Position numbers and translations under genes: made by a program. 60,132 bases of DNA from Paenibacillus turpanensis (lineage in GTDB: Bacteria > Bacillota > Bacilli > Paenibacillales > YIM-B00363). The stretch's first letter is position 1. The number at the start of each line of letters is the position of its first letter. Below, in pieces: positions 14,224 to 23,278 of this stretch. The notes beneath the pieces are model-generated. The model worked only from the letters and a program-made list of their open reading frames with translations, did not search any database and had not been told where the DNA came from. The stretch lies in contig NZ_WTLI01000029.1 of the NCBI RefSeq assembly GCF_011421635.1, forward strand, positions 1 through 60,132, in the 5' to 3' direction.

Positions 14224-15534
14224 TTACTTGTTAATAAAGCCTTTGTAATGGCGCTTTATCAACTGCGTCTCTATCTGCTTCATCGTATCAAGAGCTACAC
14301 CGATGACGATCAGCAGCGACGTTCCGCCGATTTGCACAGACTGCGGCAAGCCGGCAACCCCACCTAAGATTACCGGTAATACCGAAATTGCCGCCAAGAA
14401 AATCGCGCCTGACAATGTAATTCGGTTCATAACACGAGTGAGATAAACCGAAGTTGGTTTGCCGGGGCGAATCCCAGGAATGTATCCACCGTTTTTCTTC
14501 ATTTGATCGGCCATTTGCACAGGATTGATCTGTACAAAGGTGTAAAAATACGTAAACCCGATGATCATCAGAACGTAAAGAACCATACCGAGCGGCGCGT
14601 TGTAAGACATGTTAGCAATAATCCATTCGGCCACAGCGTTTGGTCTAAAGAACTGAGCGATCGTAGTCGGGAACAACAGTAAAGACGATGCGAAAATGAC
14701 CGGGATAACACCTGCACCATTAACCTTGAGCGGAATATGTGTAGTTTGACCGCCGTACATTTTCCGTCCGACAACACGCTTTGCGTATTGAACCGGGATC
14801 TTGCGAATCCCTTGTTGTACGAAAATAACGCCAACTACGATAGCCAAGATTACGAGCAGGATTACGATCACTTTCAAAATATTAAGGAACAGCGCACCTT
14901 CTGCAGCATCCGCAAACTGGCTCTGATAAATCTGCTGAGCCGTAGTAGGGAATACTGCTACGATACCGGCGAAGATAAGAATCGAAATGCCGTTGCCAAT
15001 CCCATATTCGTTGATTTGTTCACCAAGCCACATGAGAAAAGCCGTACCTGCAGTCAATACGATTGCAATCACGGTATAAGTAGTAAAGCCCGGATTAATA
15101 ACCAGCTGTGATCCAAAGATGTTATTAAAACCGATCGCCGTAGCGAAGGCTTGAACCAAACCGAGTACGATTGTTCCGTATCTCGTTACCTGTGTAAGCT
15201 TCTTTCGACCAACTTCGCCTTCTTTTGCCCATTGAGCAAATTTCGGAATAACATCCATTGTTAACAGCTGTACGATAATGGACGCCGTAATATACGGGAA
15301 AATTCCCATTGCGAAGATGGAGAACTGAAACAATGCACCGCCGGAGAACGTGTTCATCAGGCTGAATACGTCTCCGGTGTTGGCTGCACGGTCTGCATTT
15401 GCGATTACATCTGCATTAATGTTCGGTACCGGGATGAACGCTCCGATCCGGTAAATCAACAGGATACCTAGCGTGAAGATTATCTTCCGTCTAAGATCCT
15501 GAACCTTCATGATATTCGACAGCGTGCTAAACAT
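14224..15534 (-). CDS. secY: Preprotein translocase subunit SecY
   Basis: 436 residues with ten predicted membrane segments and SecY signatures (TSEVGI-like loop region, GIGNGISILIFAGIV, PGIRPGKPT). It forms the protein-conducting channel with SecE (gene at 41310). The ATG at 15534 overlaps the rplO stop by one base (TAATG), a coupled arrangement. Followed by adk. Confidence 0.97.
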   Translation of the reverse strand: MFSTLSNIMKVQDLRRKIIFTLGILLIYRIGAFIPVPNINADVIANADRAANTGDVFSLMNTFSGGALFQFSIFAMGIFPYITASIIVQLLTMDVIPKFAQWAKEGEVGRKKLTQVTRYGTIVLGLVQAFATAIGFNNIFGSQLVINPGFTTYTVIAIVLTAGTAFLMWLGEQINEYGIGNGISILIFAGIVAVFPTTAQQIYQSQFADAAEGALFLNILKVIVILLVILAIVVGVIFVQQGIRKIPVQYAKRVVGRKMYGGQTTHIPLKVNGAGVIPVIFASSLLLFPTTIAQFFRPNAVAEWIIANMSYNAPLGMVLYVLMIIGFTYFYTFVQINPVQMADQMKKNGGYIPGIRPGKPTSVYLTRVMNRITLSGAIFLAAISVLPVILGGVAGLPQSVQIGGTSLLIVIGVALDTMKQIETQLIKRHYKGFINK

Positions 15535-15977
15535 TAGATCACCTCGGTTTTACCGCCAGCAGCTTGAATCTTTTCAACTGCCGATTGGGAGAACTTGTTC
15601 GCTTTCACAGTCAAGCCGACTTTCAATTCACCGTTGCCGAGAATCTTGATGCCGTCAAGCGGGTTTTTCACGATGCCGGATTCCTTTAACAATTCCGGTG
15701 TTACTTCTGTCCCAGCTGCAAATGCGTTTAGTTCATCCAGGTTTACGATAGCAAACTTGATCGCAAAGCGCTCGTTATTAAAACCGCGCTTCGGAACACG
15801 ACGCAGCAAAGGGTTTTGACCACCTTCAAATCCAGGACGAACGCCGCCGCCGGAACGAGCCCATTGACCCTTGTGACCGCGAGTGGAGGTTTTACCCATG
15901 CCGCTTCCGATACCACGACCGACACGCTTACGCGTTTGGCGAGAGCCTTCTGCCGATTGCAATTCGTGTAGTTTCAT
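15534..15977 (-). CDS. rplO: 50S ribosomal protein L15
   Basis: 147 residues. N-terminal basic loop RKRVGRGIGSGMGKTSTRGH with many Gly/Arg is the L15 hallmark that threads into 23S rRNA. ATG at 15977 follows AAGGAGG by about 8 bases; a GTG three codons upstream overlaps the ribosome site and is rejected. Stop shares a base with the secY start. Confidence 0.97.
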   Translation of the reverse strand: MKLHELQSAEGSRQTRKRVGRGIGSGMGKTSTRGHKGQWARSGGGVRPGFEGGQNPLLRRVPKRGFNNERFAIKFAIVNLDELNAFAAGTEVTPELLKESGIVKNPLDGIKILGNGELKVGLTVKANKFSQSAVEKIQAAGGKTEVI

Positions 15978-16015
15978 TCCTTGCACCTCCTTCTTAGAAA
16001 TGGGTAGATCTTTTA

Positions 16016-16198
16016 TTAAACTTCTTTCACTTCTACCAAGTGAATGACTTTGTTTACCATACCGCGAATCGCCGCGTTGTCATTGTGGACAACAGTTTGA
16101 TGCATCTTACGAAGACCAAGCGTACGAACTGTAACGCGCTGATCTTCCGGACGACCGATTAAGCTGCGTTTGAGGGTAATTTGCAATTGGTTAGCCAT
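16016..16198 (-). CDS. rpmD: 50S ribosomal protein L30
   Basis: 60 residues. LQITLKRSLIGRPEDQRVTV followed by HQTVVHNDNAAIRGM identify L30. ATG at 16198 lies six bases after AAGGAGGGG; a TTG two codons earlier abuts the ribosome site. Placed between rpsE and rplO as in all Bacilli. The overlap-free gaps are 13 and 38 bases. Confidence 0.96.
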   Translation of the reverse strand: MANQLQITLKRSLIGRPEDQRVTVRTLGLRKMHQTVVHNDNAAIRGMVNKVIHLVEVKEV

Positions 16199-16211
16199 TT
16201 TCAACCCCTCC

Positions 16212-16709
16212 TTAACCTAACAGTTCTTCCACAGTTTTACCGCGAAGCTTTGCAACATCTTCCGCTTTCTTCAAGCGGGAAAGACCTTCAAGCGTAGCGT
16301 TTACCATGTTGATGGAGTTGGAAGAGCCAAGGGATTTCGTCAAGATATCACCAACGCCAGCCAGTTCGAGAACTGCACGAACCGGACCGCCGGCGATAAC
16401 TCCAGTACCTTTGGAAGCAGGCTTCAGAAGAACTTCGCCTGCGCCGAAATGACCGATAACCTGGTGAGGAATCGTTGTTCCAACGAGTGGAACGCTGATC
16501 AGGTTTTTCTTCGCGTCTTCAATTCCTTTGCGGATTGCATCCGGAACTTCAGCCGCTTTACCGATGCCTGCGCCTACGTGACCGTTACCGTCGCCAACAA
16601 CAACCAGTGCGGAGAAGCTGAAACGGCGACCGCCTTTAACAACTTTCGCTACGCGGTTAATGTTAACAACCTTTTCCGTAAGCTCTAGGGAATTAGGATC
16701 TATACGCAA
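16212..16709 (-). CDS. rpsE: 30S ribosomal protein S5
   Basis: 165 residues. The N-terminal double-stranded RNA-binding fold has INRVAKVVKGGRRFSFSALV, and the C-terminal half IAGGPVRAVLELAGVGDIL. S5 acts in decoding accuracy and the mRNA entry site. Start: TTG at 16709 (MRIDPN), nine bases after AAGGAGG. A TTG three codons upstream is inside the ribosome site. No ATG is available near the start, so a core ribosomal protein uses TTG here. Confidence 0.95.
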   Translation of the reverse strand: MRIDPNSLELTEKVVNINRVAKVVKGGRRFSFSALVVVGDGNGHVGAGIGKAAEVPDAIRKGIEDAKKNLISVPLVGTTIPHQVIGHFGAGEVLLKPASKGTGVIAGGPVRAVLELAGVGDILTKSLGSSNSINMVNATLEGLSRLKKAEDVAKLRGKTVEELLG

Positions 16710-16735
16710 GTTGTGCAACCTCCTTACTTTGTGGA

Positions 16736-17104
16736 TTAGAATTCAAGACCGGCTTCACGAGCCGCGTCAGCAAGTGCTTGGATACGTCCGTGGTACAGGT
16801 AACCACCACGATCGAATACAACTTCTTTCAAACCTTTTTCTTGTGCGCGCTTTGCAATCAGCTGGCCTACTTTGCGAGCAGCTTCAACATTTCCACCGTT
16901 CGAAAGCTCTTCACGAAGCTCTTTGTCTTGTGTAGATGCAGCTGCAACAGTAACCCCTTGTACGTCATCGATGATCTGAGCGTAGATGTGCTTGGAGGAG
17001 CGGAACACGTTCAAACGTGGACGTGCAGTTGTTCCTTCAATCTTCTTTCTTACGCGCAGGTGTCTCACCTTACGGGCTTTGTTCTTATCGCCTTTCGTAA
17101 TCAT
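16736..17104 (-). CDS. rplR: 50S ribosomal protein L18
   Basis: 122 residues. ARPRLNVFRSSKHIYAQIID and the C-terminal VVFDRGGYLYHGRIQALADA are L18 signatures; it binds 5S rRNA together with L5. ATG at 17104; a basic N-terminus (ITKGDKNKARKVRHLRVRKK) precedes the core. Follows rplF by 58 bases. Confidence 0.97.
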   Translation of the reverse strand: MITKGDKNKARKVRHLRVRKKIEGTTARPRLNVFRSSKHIYAQIIDDVQGVTVAAASTQDKELREELSNGGNVEAARKVGQLIAKRAQEKGLKEVVFDRGGYLYHGRIQALADAAREAGLEF

Positions 17105-17162
17105 GCTTATCGTTCACTCCTTTCCTTACGACCTTGCATTCCTATGATCAGGCTACGCCGAT

Positions 17163-17705
17163 TTATTTCTTCTTACCAGCTTTACCTTCTTTGCGAATGA
17201 TACGCTCGCCTTCGTACTTAATACCTTTGCCTTTGTAAGGCTCAGGCTCACGTACGGAACGGATTTTTGCTGCAGTAGCGCCAACCAGTTCTTTATCGAT
17301 GCCTTTAACGATGATCTTCGTGTTCGAAGGAAGTTCGAAATCGATGCCGTTCTCAGGAACGATTTCTACAGGGTGGGAATAACCAACGTTCAAAACAAGC
17401 TTCTCGCCAGTTTTGTTCGCACGGTATCCAACGCCTACAAGCTCAAGGGACTTTGCATAACCCTCAGTTACACCGTTAACCATGTTAGCGATGACGCTGC
17501 GAGTCGTTCCGTGCAATGCACGGTGCAATTTATTATCGGAAGGACGTTCTACAAGAATCACGTTGTCTTCGATCGTAATTTTCATATCTTTATGAAGTTC
17601 ACGGCTCAACGTGCCTTTAGGTCCTTTAATCGTGATTGTTGTCTTATCCAGATCGATGTTAACGCCGTTCGGGATCTGGATCGGTTTGCGACCTATACGA
17701 GACAT
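17163..17705 (-). CDS. rplF: 50S ribosomal protein L6
   Basis: 180 residues, two L6 repeats. Typical segments are SRIGRKPIQIPNGV at the start and EPEPYKGKGIKYEGE near the end. It lies near the factor-binding site at the base of the L7/L12 stalk. ATG at 17705, 30 bases after rpsH. Ends in a Lys-rich tail (RKEGKAGKKK). Confidence 0.97.
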   Translation of the reverse strand: MSRIGRKPIQIPNGVNIDLDKTTITIKGPKGTLSRELHKDMKITIEDNVILVERPSDNKLHRALHGTTRSVIANMVNGVTEGYAKSLELVGVGYRANKTGEKLVLNVGYSHPVEIVPENGIDFELPSNTKIIVKGIDKELVGATAAKIRSVREPEPYKGKGIKYEGERIIRKEGKAGKKK

Positions 17706-17735
17706 AGGGCACCTCCATTCTGTATAAAAATGTGA

Positions 17736-18134
17736 TTACCACACGTAGCAGATAACTTCTCCGCCGGATTTAGCTTGACGTGCTTCTTTATCGGACATAA
17801 CGCCCTTGGATGTGGACAAGATTGCAATACCCAGACCGCCAAGTACACGAGGTACTTCGTAGCTTTTCGCGTAAACGCGAAGGCCTGGCTTGCTAATCCG
17901 CTTCAAACCTGTAATAACGCGCTCATTCTCTTGGCCGTACTTCAGGAAGATGCGGATAATCCCTTGCTTATTGTCTTCTACATATTCAGCGTCACGAATG
18001 AAACCTTCGCGCTTCAAAATTTCAGCGATTTCGCGTTTGATTTTGGAAGCCGGGATTTCAACCGTTTCGTGACGGACGATATTTGCATTGCGGATGCGTG
18101 TAAGCATATCTGCAATCGGATCTGACATCGTCAT
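17736..18134 (-). CDS. rpsH: 30S ribosomal protein S8
   Basis: 132 residues. SDPIADMLTRIRNANIVRHE at the start and LGIAILSTSKGVMSDKEARQ near the end identify S8, a primary 16S rRNA binder. ATG at 18134, ten bases after AAGGAGG; the second ATG two codons on is less well spaced. In Escherichia coli S8 controls the spc operon at L5; I see no clear mimic here. Confidence 0.97.
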   Translation of the reverse strand: MTMSDPIADMLTRIRNANIVRHETVEIPASKIKREIAEILKREGFIRDAEYVEDNKQGIIRIFLKYGQENERVITGLKRISKPGLRVYAKSYEVPRVLGGLGIAILSTSKGVMSDKEARQAKSGGEVICYVW

Positions 18135-18165
18135 GGTTGTGGAACCTCCTTTCCTAGTTAAGGAA

Positions 18166-18351
18166 TTACCAGCTTGCTTTCTTCACGCCAGGAATTTGGC
18201 CCTTGTACGCGAGTTCGCGGAAGCAAATCCGGCAGATTTTGAATTTTCTCAATACCGAGTGAGGACGCCCGCAGCGTTCACAACGGGTATAGGCTTGCAC
18301 TTTGAATTTCGGCTCACGTTGCTGCTTAATTTTCATCGAAGTTTTTGCCAC
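18166..18351 (-). CDS. rpsN: 30S ribosomal protein S14, zinc-binding type
   Basis: 61 residues, the short S14Z form. A zinc ribbon CERCG...CRICF holds four cysteines. This is the zinc-replete version; a zinc-free paralogue, if present, would be elsewhere. Start codon is GTG at 18351. Lies between rplE and rpsH as usual. Confidence 0.96.
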   Translation of the reverse strand: MAKTSMKIKQQREPKFKVQAYTRCERCGRPHSVLRKFKICRICFRELAYKGQIPGVKKASW

Positions 18352-18388
18352 GTTATATTAACACCTCCGTATAGTTGGGGTCAGCGGC

Positions 18389-18931
18389 TTACTTCGCGAA
18401 AGGCATGCCCAGCTGAGTCAACAGTTCGCGTGCCTCTTCGTCCGAGTTCGCCGTTGTTACGATTACGATGTCCATCCCGCGAGCCTTGTCGACCTTGTCG
18501 TACTCGATCTCTGGGAAGATCAGTTGTTCTTTCAAGCCGAGCGTGTAGTTACCGCGTCCGTCGAATGCTTTCGTCGATACACCGCGGAAGTCACGTACAC
18601 GTGGAAGAGAGATGTTAAACAATTTGTCGAGGAAGTGATACATACGCTCGCCGCGAAGAGTTACCTTCGCACCGATTGGCATACCTTCACGAAGACGGAA
18701 GCCTGCGATTGATTTCTTCGCTCTTGTGATTACCGGCTTTTGACCAGTGATCAACTGCAGATCGTTGACTGCAACGTCCAGGACCTTGGAGTTCGCTACT
18801 GCTTCGCCAACGCCCATGTTGATAACGACCTTTTCGATTTTCGGCACTTGCATAACCGATTTATAGGTAAACTTCTGCATCAGCGCAGGAGTCACTTCGT
18901 TAAGATAACGTTCTTTCATTCTTGCTGCCAT
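18389..18931 (-). CDS. rplE: 50S ribosomal protein L5
   Basis: 180 residues. MKERYLNEVTPALMQKF near the start and VLDVAVNDLQLITGQKPVIT identify L5, which binds 5S rRNA and touches the P-site tRNA. ATG at 18931 after AAGGAGGT with an 11-base spacer. Follows rplX by 31 bases. Confidence 0.97.
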   Translation of the reverse strand: MAARMKERYLNEVTPALMQKFTYKSVMQVPKIEKVVINMGVGEAVANSKVLDVAVNDLQLITGQKPVITRAKKSIAGFRLREGMPIGAKVTLRGERMYHFLDKLFNISLPRVRDFRGVSTKAFDGRGNYTLGLKEQLIFPEIEYDKVDKARGMDIVIVTTANSDEEARELLTQLGMPFAK

Positions 18932-18962
18932 CGCTTAAATGGACCTCCTTTCTGAACCGTGA

Positions 18963-19316
18963 TTAGTCGATGACTTCTCCGGATTTTTTCGCATAACGTA
19001 CTTTGTTGCCGTTCTCGAGAACTTTGTAACCGATACGAGTTGCTTTTCCGCTCTTCGGATCGATGTGAGCCACGTTGGAAACGTGAATCGGAGCTTCTTT
19101 CTCGATAATACCGCCCTGCGGGTTAGCAGGATTTGGTTTTTGATGCTTTTTCACCATGTTTACACCTTCGACAAGCACACGGTTTTCACGCGGATATGCT
19201 GCGATGATGCGGCCTTTTTTGCCTTTATCTTTACCCGTGATAACAACAACGTTGTCGTCTTTCTTCACGTGCAATTTATTGTTATGGCTTTCAAGCACTT
19301 TTTTCAGTCTGGGCAT
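18963..19316 (-). CDS. rplX: 50S ribosomal protein L24
   Basis: 117 residues with the KOW motif DDNVVVITGKDKGKKGRI (about 20-37). L24 starts large-subunit assembly at the 5' end of 23S rRNA. It begins PRLKKVLESHNNKLHVKK, slightly longer at the N-terminus than the Bacillus protein. ATG at 19316 with GGAGGTG upstream. Confidence 0.97.
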   Translation of the reverse strand: MPRLKKVLESHNNKLHVKKDDNVVVITGKDKGKKGRIIAAYPRENRVLVEGVNMVKKHQKPNPANPQGGIIEKEAPIHVSNVAHIDPKSGKATRIGYKVLENGNKVRYAKKSGEVID

Positions 19317-19366
19317 GGAGACACCTCCTCTGAGTTAAGGCTTCCGTTCTATATTTTTGTGAAGCA

Positions 19367-19735
19367 TTAGATAACTTCTGGTGCAAGCGATACGATCTTC
19401 ATGAAATCTCTATCGCGAAGCTCACGAGCAACTGGTCCGAAGATACGAGTGCCACGAGGGCTCTTGTCGTCCTTTACGATAACCGCTGCATTCTCGTCGA
19501 ACGTGATGTAGGATCCGTCCTTCCGACGAGTGGAACGGCGCGTACGAACGATAACCGCCTTCACGACATCGCCTTTCTTGACAACGCCACCGGGTGTTGC
19601 TTGTTTAACCGAGCAGATGATAAGGTCGCCGATCTTACCTACGCGACGTCCTGTACCGCCAAGAACGCGGATACACATCAACTCTTTCGCTCCCGAGTTG
19701 TCAGCAGCTTTTAAACGTGTAAAAGGTTGAATCAT
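19367..19735 (-). CDS. rplN: 50S ribosomal protein L14
   Basis: 122 residues, exact family length. MIQPFTRLKAADNSGAKELM and GTRIFGPVARELRDRDFMKI are diagnostic. It forms inter-subunit bridges with 16S rRNA. ATG at 19735 with GGAGGGAAATGCACA upstream. 36 bases after rpsQ. Confidence 0.98.
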   Translation of the reverse strand: MIQPFTRLKAADNSGAKELMCIRVLGGTGRRVGKIGDLIICSVKQATPGGVVKKGDVVKAVIVRTRRSTRRKDGSYITFDENAAVIVKDDKSPRGTRIFGPVARELRDRDFMKIVSLAPEVI

Positions 19736-19771
19736 TGTGCATTTCCCTCCTTCCGGATGCGAGAATCAATA

Positions 19772-20044
19772 TTAAACGATTACTGCCTTTTCAACGATCT
19801 CAACGAGTCTCCAACGCTTATCTTTCGAAAGCGGGCGAGTTTCCATGATTTTCACAGTATCGCCGATCTTTGCTTCGTTGTTTTCGTCATGGGCTTTGAA
19901 CTTCTTTGTATAACGGATACGCTTATGGTACAGATCGTGTTTTTTGTATGTTTCTACAGCAACTACGATCGTTTTATCCATTTTATCGGATACTACGCGT
20001 CCGATCTGCTCTTTACGTTCATTACGTTGCACTTGTTCGCTCAT
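19772..20044 (-). CDS. rpsQ: 30S ribosomal protein S17
   Basis: 90 residues; ERKEQIGRVVSDKMDKTIVV and VKIMETRPLSKDKRWRLVEI are S17 motifs. Primary 16S rRNA-binding OB-fold protein. ATG at 20044 with AGGAGGG upstream, 37 bases after rpmC. Confidence 0.97.
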   Translation of the reverse strand: MSEQVQRNERKEQIGRVVSDKMDKTIVVAVETYKKHDLYHKRIRYTKKFKAHDENNEAKIGDTVKIMETRPLSKDKRWRLVEIVEKAVIV

Positions 20045-20081
20045 GCTTACCCTCCTCTTCTTACGGGCTGATCGTCATCGA

Positions 20082-20279
20082 TTAACCGATGCCGAGTTCT
20101 CTTTCGCGAAGCACCGTTTTAGCGCGAGCAATTTCTTTGCGCACCTCACGGATGCGTGTCGGGTTGTCTAATTGGCCGGTTGCCAACTGAAAACGAAGAT
20201 TGAACAGCTCTTCCTTGAATCCGGAAATTTTATGTTCAAGTTCTGCAGTGGTCAAGTTGCGGAAATCACTTGCCTTCAT
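20082..20279 (-). CDS. rpmC: 50S ribosomal protein L29
   Basis: 65 residues, a two-helix hairpin (MKASDFRNLTTAELEHKISG; ELFNLRFQLATGQL). It lies next to the tunnel exit and helps bind trigger factor and SRP. ATG at 20279 overlaps the end of rplP by 14 bases, so the two are translationally coupled. Confidence 0.97.
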   Translation of the reverse strand: MKASDFRNLTTAELEHKISGFKEELFNLRFQLATGQLDNPTRIREVRKEIARAKTVLRERELGIG

Positions 20280-20703
20280 TTGCTTCACCACCCAATTCTT
20301 CACGTTTCACAAACTTCGTTTTGATTGGCAGCTTGTGAGATGCAAGACGCATCGCTTCGCGAGCAATCTCTTCGCTCACCCCTGCCAGCTCAAACAAAAT
20401 TTTACCCGGCTTAACAACGGCAACCCACTTCTCAACGTTACCTTTACCGCTACCCATACGCACTTCAAGAGGCTTTTGAGTGATCGGCTTATCCGGGAAA
20501 ATTTTAATCCATACTTTACCGCCACGGCGGATGTAACGAGTCATCGCAATACGAGCGGATTCGATTTGACGGTTCGTGATCCAGCTCGGCTCAAGAGCAA
20601 CCAGGCCGTATTCGCCGAAGTTCAGCTCAGTGCCGCCCTTTGCGCGACCTTTCATGTTACCGCGCTGTTGTTTGCGGTGTTTTACGCGTTTAGGCAATAA
20701 CAC
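20266..20703 (-). CDS. rplP: 50S ribosomal protein L16
   Basis: 145 residues. LLPKRVKHRKQQRGNMKGRA and WIKIFPDKPITQKPLEVRMG identify L16, which shapes the A-site tRNA pocket. Start codon GTG at 20703, with the ribosome site GGAGG inside the end of rpsC (stop at 20706-20708). Confidence 0.97.
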   Translation of the reverse strand: MLLPKRVKHRKQQRGNMKGRAKGGTELNFGEYGLVALEPSWITNRQIESARIAMTRYIRRGGKVWIKIFPDKPITQKPLEVRMGSGKGNVEKWVAVVKPGKILFELAGVSEEIAREAMRLASHKLPIKTKFVKREELGGEANEGK

Positions 20704-20705
20704 GA

Positions 20706-21374
20706 TTAGTTGCCTCCTTCCTGTGCCGCAGGCTGACGCTTCCGAGCGGTCGGAAGAACTTCACCGCGGTAAATCCAAACTTTAACGCCGATACGGCCGT
20801 AAGTTGTGTGTGCTTCTGCAGTTCCGTAATCGATGTCTGCACGAAGCGTATGAAGAGGTACTGTACCTTCGCTGTAGCCTTCGGAACGTGCGATTTCCGC
20901 GCCGCCAAGACGACCGCTAACGGCAACCTTAATTCCTTTTGCACCACTGCGCATTGTACGCTGGATTGCTTGCTTCAACGCTCTACGGAAAGACACGCGG
21001 CGCTCGAGCTGCTGTGCAATGCTCTCTGCTACCAAGATCGCATCAAGATCCGGTTGTTTGATTTCAGCAATGTTGATGTGTACTTTCTTGCCGGAAAGCT
21101 TCGCAATATAGTTGCGAATTACTTCCACTTCCGCTCCGCCTTTACCGATAACCATACCTGGCTTCGCAGTGTGAATCGTAACGCTCACGCGGTTTGCTGC
21201 GCGTTCGATATCGATATGGGAAACAGCCGAGTCCTTCAGCTTGTTTTTGAGGTATTCGCGGATTTTTACGTCCTCGATCAGGAGATCGCCAAAGCCTTTA
21301 TCAGCGTACCATTTGGACTCCCAATCACGGATAATACCAATACGTAACCCTACCGGGCTAACCTTTTGTCCCAC
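20706..21374 (-). CDS. rpsC: 30S ribosomal protein S3
   Basis: 222 residues. GQKVSPVGLRIGIIRDWESK at the start, a KH domain with VIGKGG (about 83-88), and the C-terminal YGRIGVKVWIYRGEVLP. S3 lines the mRNA entry tunnel and acts in mRNA unwinding. Start codon GTG at 21374 after GGGAGGAAG. Follows rplV by 30 bases. Confidence 0.97.
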   Translation of the reverse strand: MGQKVSPVGLRIGIIRDWESKWYADKGFGDLLIEDVKIREYLKNKLKDSAVSHIDIERAANRVSVTIHTAKPGMVIGKGGAEVEVIRNYIAKLSGKKVHINIAEIKQPDLDAILVAESIAQQLERRVSFRRALKQAIQRTMRSGAKGIKVAVSGRLGGAEIARSEGYSEGTVPLHTLRADIDYGTAEAHTTYGRIGVKVWIYRGEVLPTARKRQPAAQEGGN

Positions 21375-21404
21375 ACGTCTTCCCTCCTTATGTCTCGATT
21401 ATGA

Positions 21405-21737
21405 TTATTTCTCGCCTACAACGAGTGTAATGTGGCTAGTGCGCTTGTTAATACGGAACGCGCGACCTTGTGCACGAGGCTGGAATCTCTTCAGCGTCGG
21501 TCCCTGATCTACGAACGCTTGCTTAATAACAAGACTGTTCGGATCGAGAGAAAGATTGTTCTCAGCATTTGCGATCGCCGAGTTCAGAAGCTTTTCCAGA
21601 ATCGGAGATGCCGCTCTAGGAGTATGGCGAAGAATCGCGATCGCATCGCCTACAGCCTTACCGCGGATCAGGTCGATCACAAGACGGGCTTTACGAGGCG
21701 CAATACGTACATGCCTTGCAATTGCTTTTGCTTCCAC
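21405..21737 (-). CDS. rplV: 50S ribosomal protein L22
   Basis: 110 residues. EAKAIARHVRIAPRKARLVI at the start and GRAFRINKRTSHITLVV at the end, with the extended loop that lines the peptide tunnel and is a known macrolide-resistance site; no unusual insertion is seen. Start codon GTG at 21737. Confidence 0.97.
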   Translation of the reverse strand: MEAKAIARHVRIAPRKARLVIDLIRGKAVGDAIAILRHTPRAASPILEKLLNSAIANAENNLSLDPNSLVIKQAFVDQGPTLKRFQPRAQGRAFRINKRTSHITLVVGEK

Positions 21738-21805
21738 GGGATAAACCCCCTCTCAAACAAAAATAAATGAACGTTTGGCACAATGTATCCGTCCGAGTGC
21801 CAATC

Positions 21806-22087
21806 TTAACGCTTGCCGGTTTTCTTATCGTCGTCCGTATGTCCTTTGTACGTACGGGTTGGAGCGAATTCACCGAGTTTATGCCCTACCATATCTTCCG
21901 TCACATATACCGGTACATGCTTGCGGCCGTCGTAAACACCGAAAGTGTGTCCGATGAATTGAGGGAAAATTGTAGAACGGCGAGACCAAGTTTTGATCAC
22001 GACTTTCTTTTCGGAGCTGTTCAGCTCTTCAACCTTCTTAAGCAGATATCCGTCGATAAACGGACCTTTCTTTAAGCTGCGTCCCAC
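21806..22087 (-). CDS. rpsS: 30S ribosomal protein S19
   Basis: 93 residues. GRSLKKGPFIDGYLLKKVEE and FAPTRTYKGHTDDDKKTGKR are typical. S19 sits in the head with S13. Start codon GTG at 22087 after AAGGAGG. The 68 bases to rplV contain no recognised signal. Confidence 0.97.
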   Translation of the reverse strand: MGRSLKKGPFIDGYLLKKVEELNSSEKKVVIKTWSRRSTIFPQFIGHTFGVYDGRKHVPVYVTEDMVGHKLGEFAPTRTYKGHTDDDKKTGKR

Positions 22088-22123
22088 TGCAGGAACCTCC
22101 TTCCTTCAAGCCACTGCGAAGTA

Positions 22124-22954
22124 TTACTTCGTGCGGCGGCGAATAATATATTTGTTGGAAGCCTTGTTCTTCTTGCGGGTTTTGTAGCCAAGTGTCGGCT
22201 TGCCCCATGGAGACATCGGAGATTTGCGTCCGATTGGCGAACGGCCTTCACCACCACCGTGTGGGTGATCGTTCGGGTTCATAACGGAACCGCGGACTTG
22301 CGGACGTTTGCCCAACCAACGGTTGCGGCCTGCTTTACCGATGTTCAAGAGCTCATGGTCCTTGTTGCCTACGGAACCGATTGTAGCACGGCACTCTTTG
22401 AGTACACGACGCATTTCACCGGAAGAAAGACGAATAACAACGTAATCATCCTCTTTACCAAGAAGCTGCGCTTCAGTACCTGCTGCACGAACAAGCTGTC
22501 CGCCTTTTCCAGGCTTTAATTCAATGTTGTGGATAACTGTACCGACAGGAATGTTTTCCAACGGAAGAGCATTACCCACTTTGATGTCTGAGCCTGGTCC
22601 GGAAACGATCTCGTCTCCAACCTTTAAGCCGTCCGGAGCAATGATGTAACGCTTTTCTCCGTCAGCATAGTTGATCAACGCAATGTAGGATGTACGGTTC
22701 GGATCGTACTCAACCGAGGCAACGCGGCCTGGAATGCCGTCCTTCGTACGCTTAAAGTCGATTACGCGGTATTTTCGCTTATGTCCGCCGCCTTGGTGAC
22801 GAACTGTAATCTTACCCATGTTGTTGCGGCCGGCCTTCTTATGAAGCGGTGCAAGCAACGATTTCTCCGGTTTGGAAGCTGTCAATTCTTCAAACGTCGA
22901 AACCGACATTTGACGACGGCTAGGAGTTGTAGGTTTAAATGTTTTAACTGCCAC
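22124..22954 (-). CDS. rplB: 50S ribosomal protein L2
   Basis: 276 residues. AVKTFKPTTPSRRQMSVSTF at the start and the peptidyl-transferase-region motif MNPNDHPHGGGEGRSPIGRK near the end, with the conserved His (about residue 229). Start codon GTG at 22954. One of the most conserved ribosomal proteins, close to the peptidyl-transferase centre. Confidence 0.98.
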   Translation of the reverse strand: MAVKTFKPTTPSRRQMSVSTFEELTASKPEKSLLAPLHKKAGRNNMGKITVRHQGGGHKRKYRVIDFKRTKDGIPGRVASVEYDPNRTSYIALINYADGEKRYIIAPDGLKVGDEIVSGPGSDIKVGNALPLENIPVGTVIHNIELKPGKGGQLVRAAGTEAQLLGKEDDYVVIRLSSGEMRRVLKECRATIGSVGNKDHELLNIGKAGRNRWLGKRPQVRGSVMNPNDHPHGGGEGRSPIGRKSPMSPWGKPTLGYKTRKKNKASNKYIIRRRTK

Positions 22955-22987
22955 TTTCGTTTCCCTCCTTACCTCTTAAAATTTCCG

Positions 22988-23278
22988 TTATACAGATTCA
23001 AAGAACTCAAGTTCTTTGCTTTCTGGCGTAAGCGTAACGATTGCTTTCTTCCACTCGGAAGTGTAACCGGAATAACGGCCATAACGCTTCGGCTTGCCCG
23101 GAACGCGAATCGTATTTACATTAGCAACCTTCACCTTGAAGATTTGCTCAATGGCTAGCTTGATTTCCGTTTTATTCGTACGGATGTCAACTTCAAACAC
23201 GTATTTCTTGAGCGCCATCATTTCACTAGTACGTTCAGTGATGACCGGGCGCTTGATAATATCGCGTGGATCCTTCAT
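22988..23278 (-). CDS. rplW: 50S ribosomal protein L23
   Basis: 96 residues; KDPRDIIKRPVITERTSEMM and YVFEVDIRTNKTEIKLAIEQ identify L23, the docking site for trigger factor and SRP at the tunnel exit. Its ATG overlaps the rplD stop by one base (TAATG at about 23278). Confidence 0.97.
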   Translation of the reverse strand: MKDPRDIIKRPVITERTSEMMALKKYVFEVDIRTNKTEIKLAIEQIFKVKVANVNTIRVPGKPKRYGRYSGYTSEWKKAIVTLTPESKELEFFESV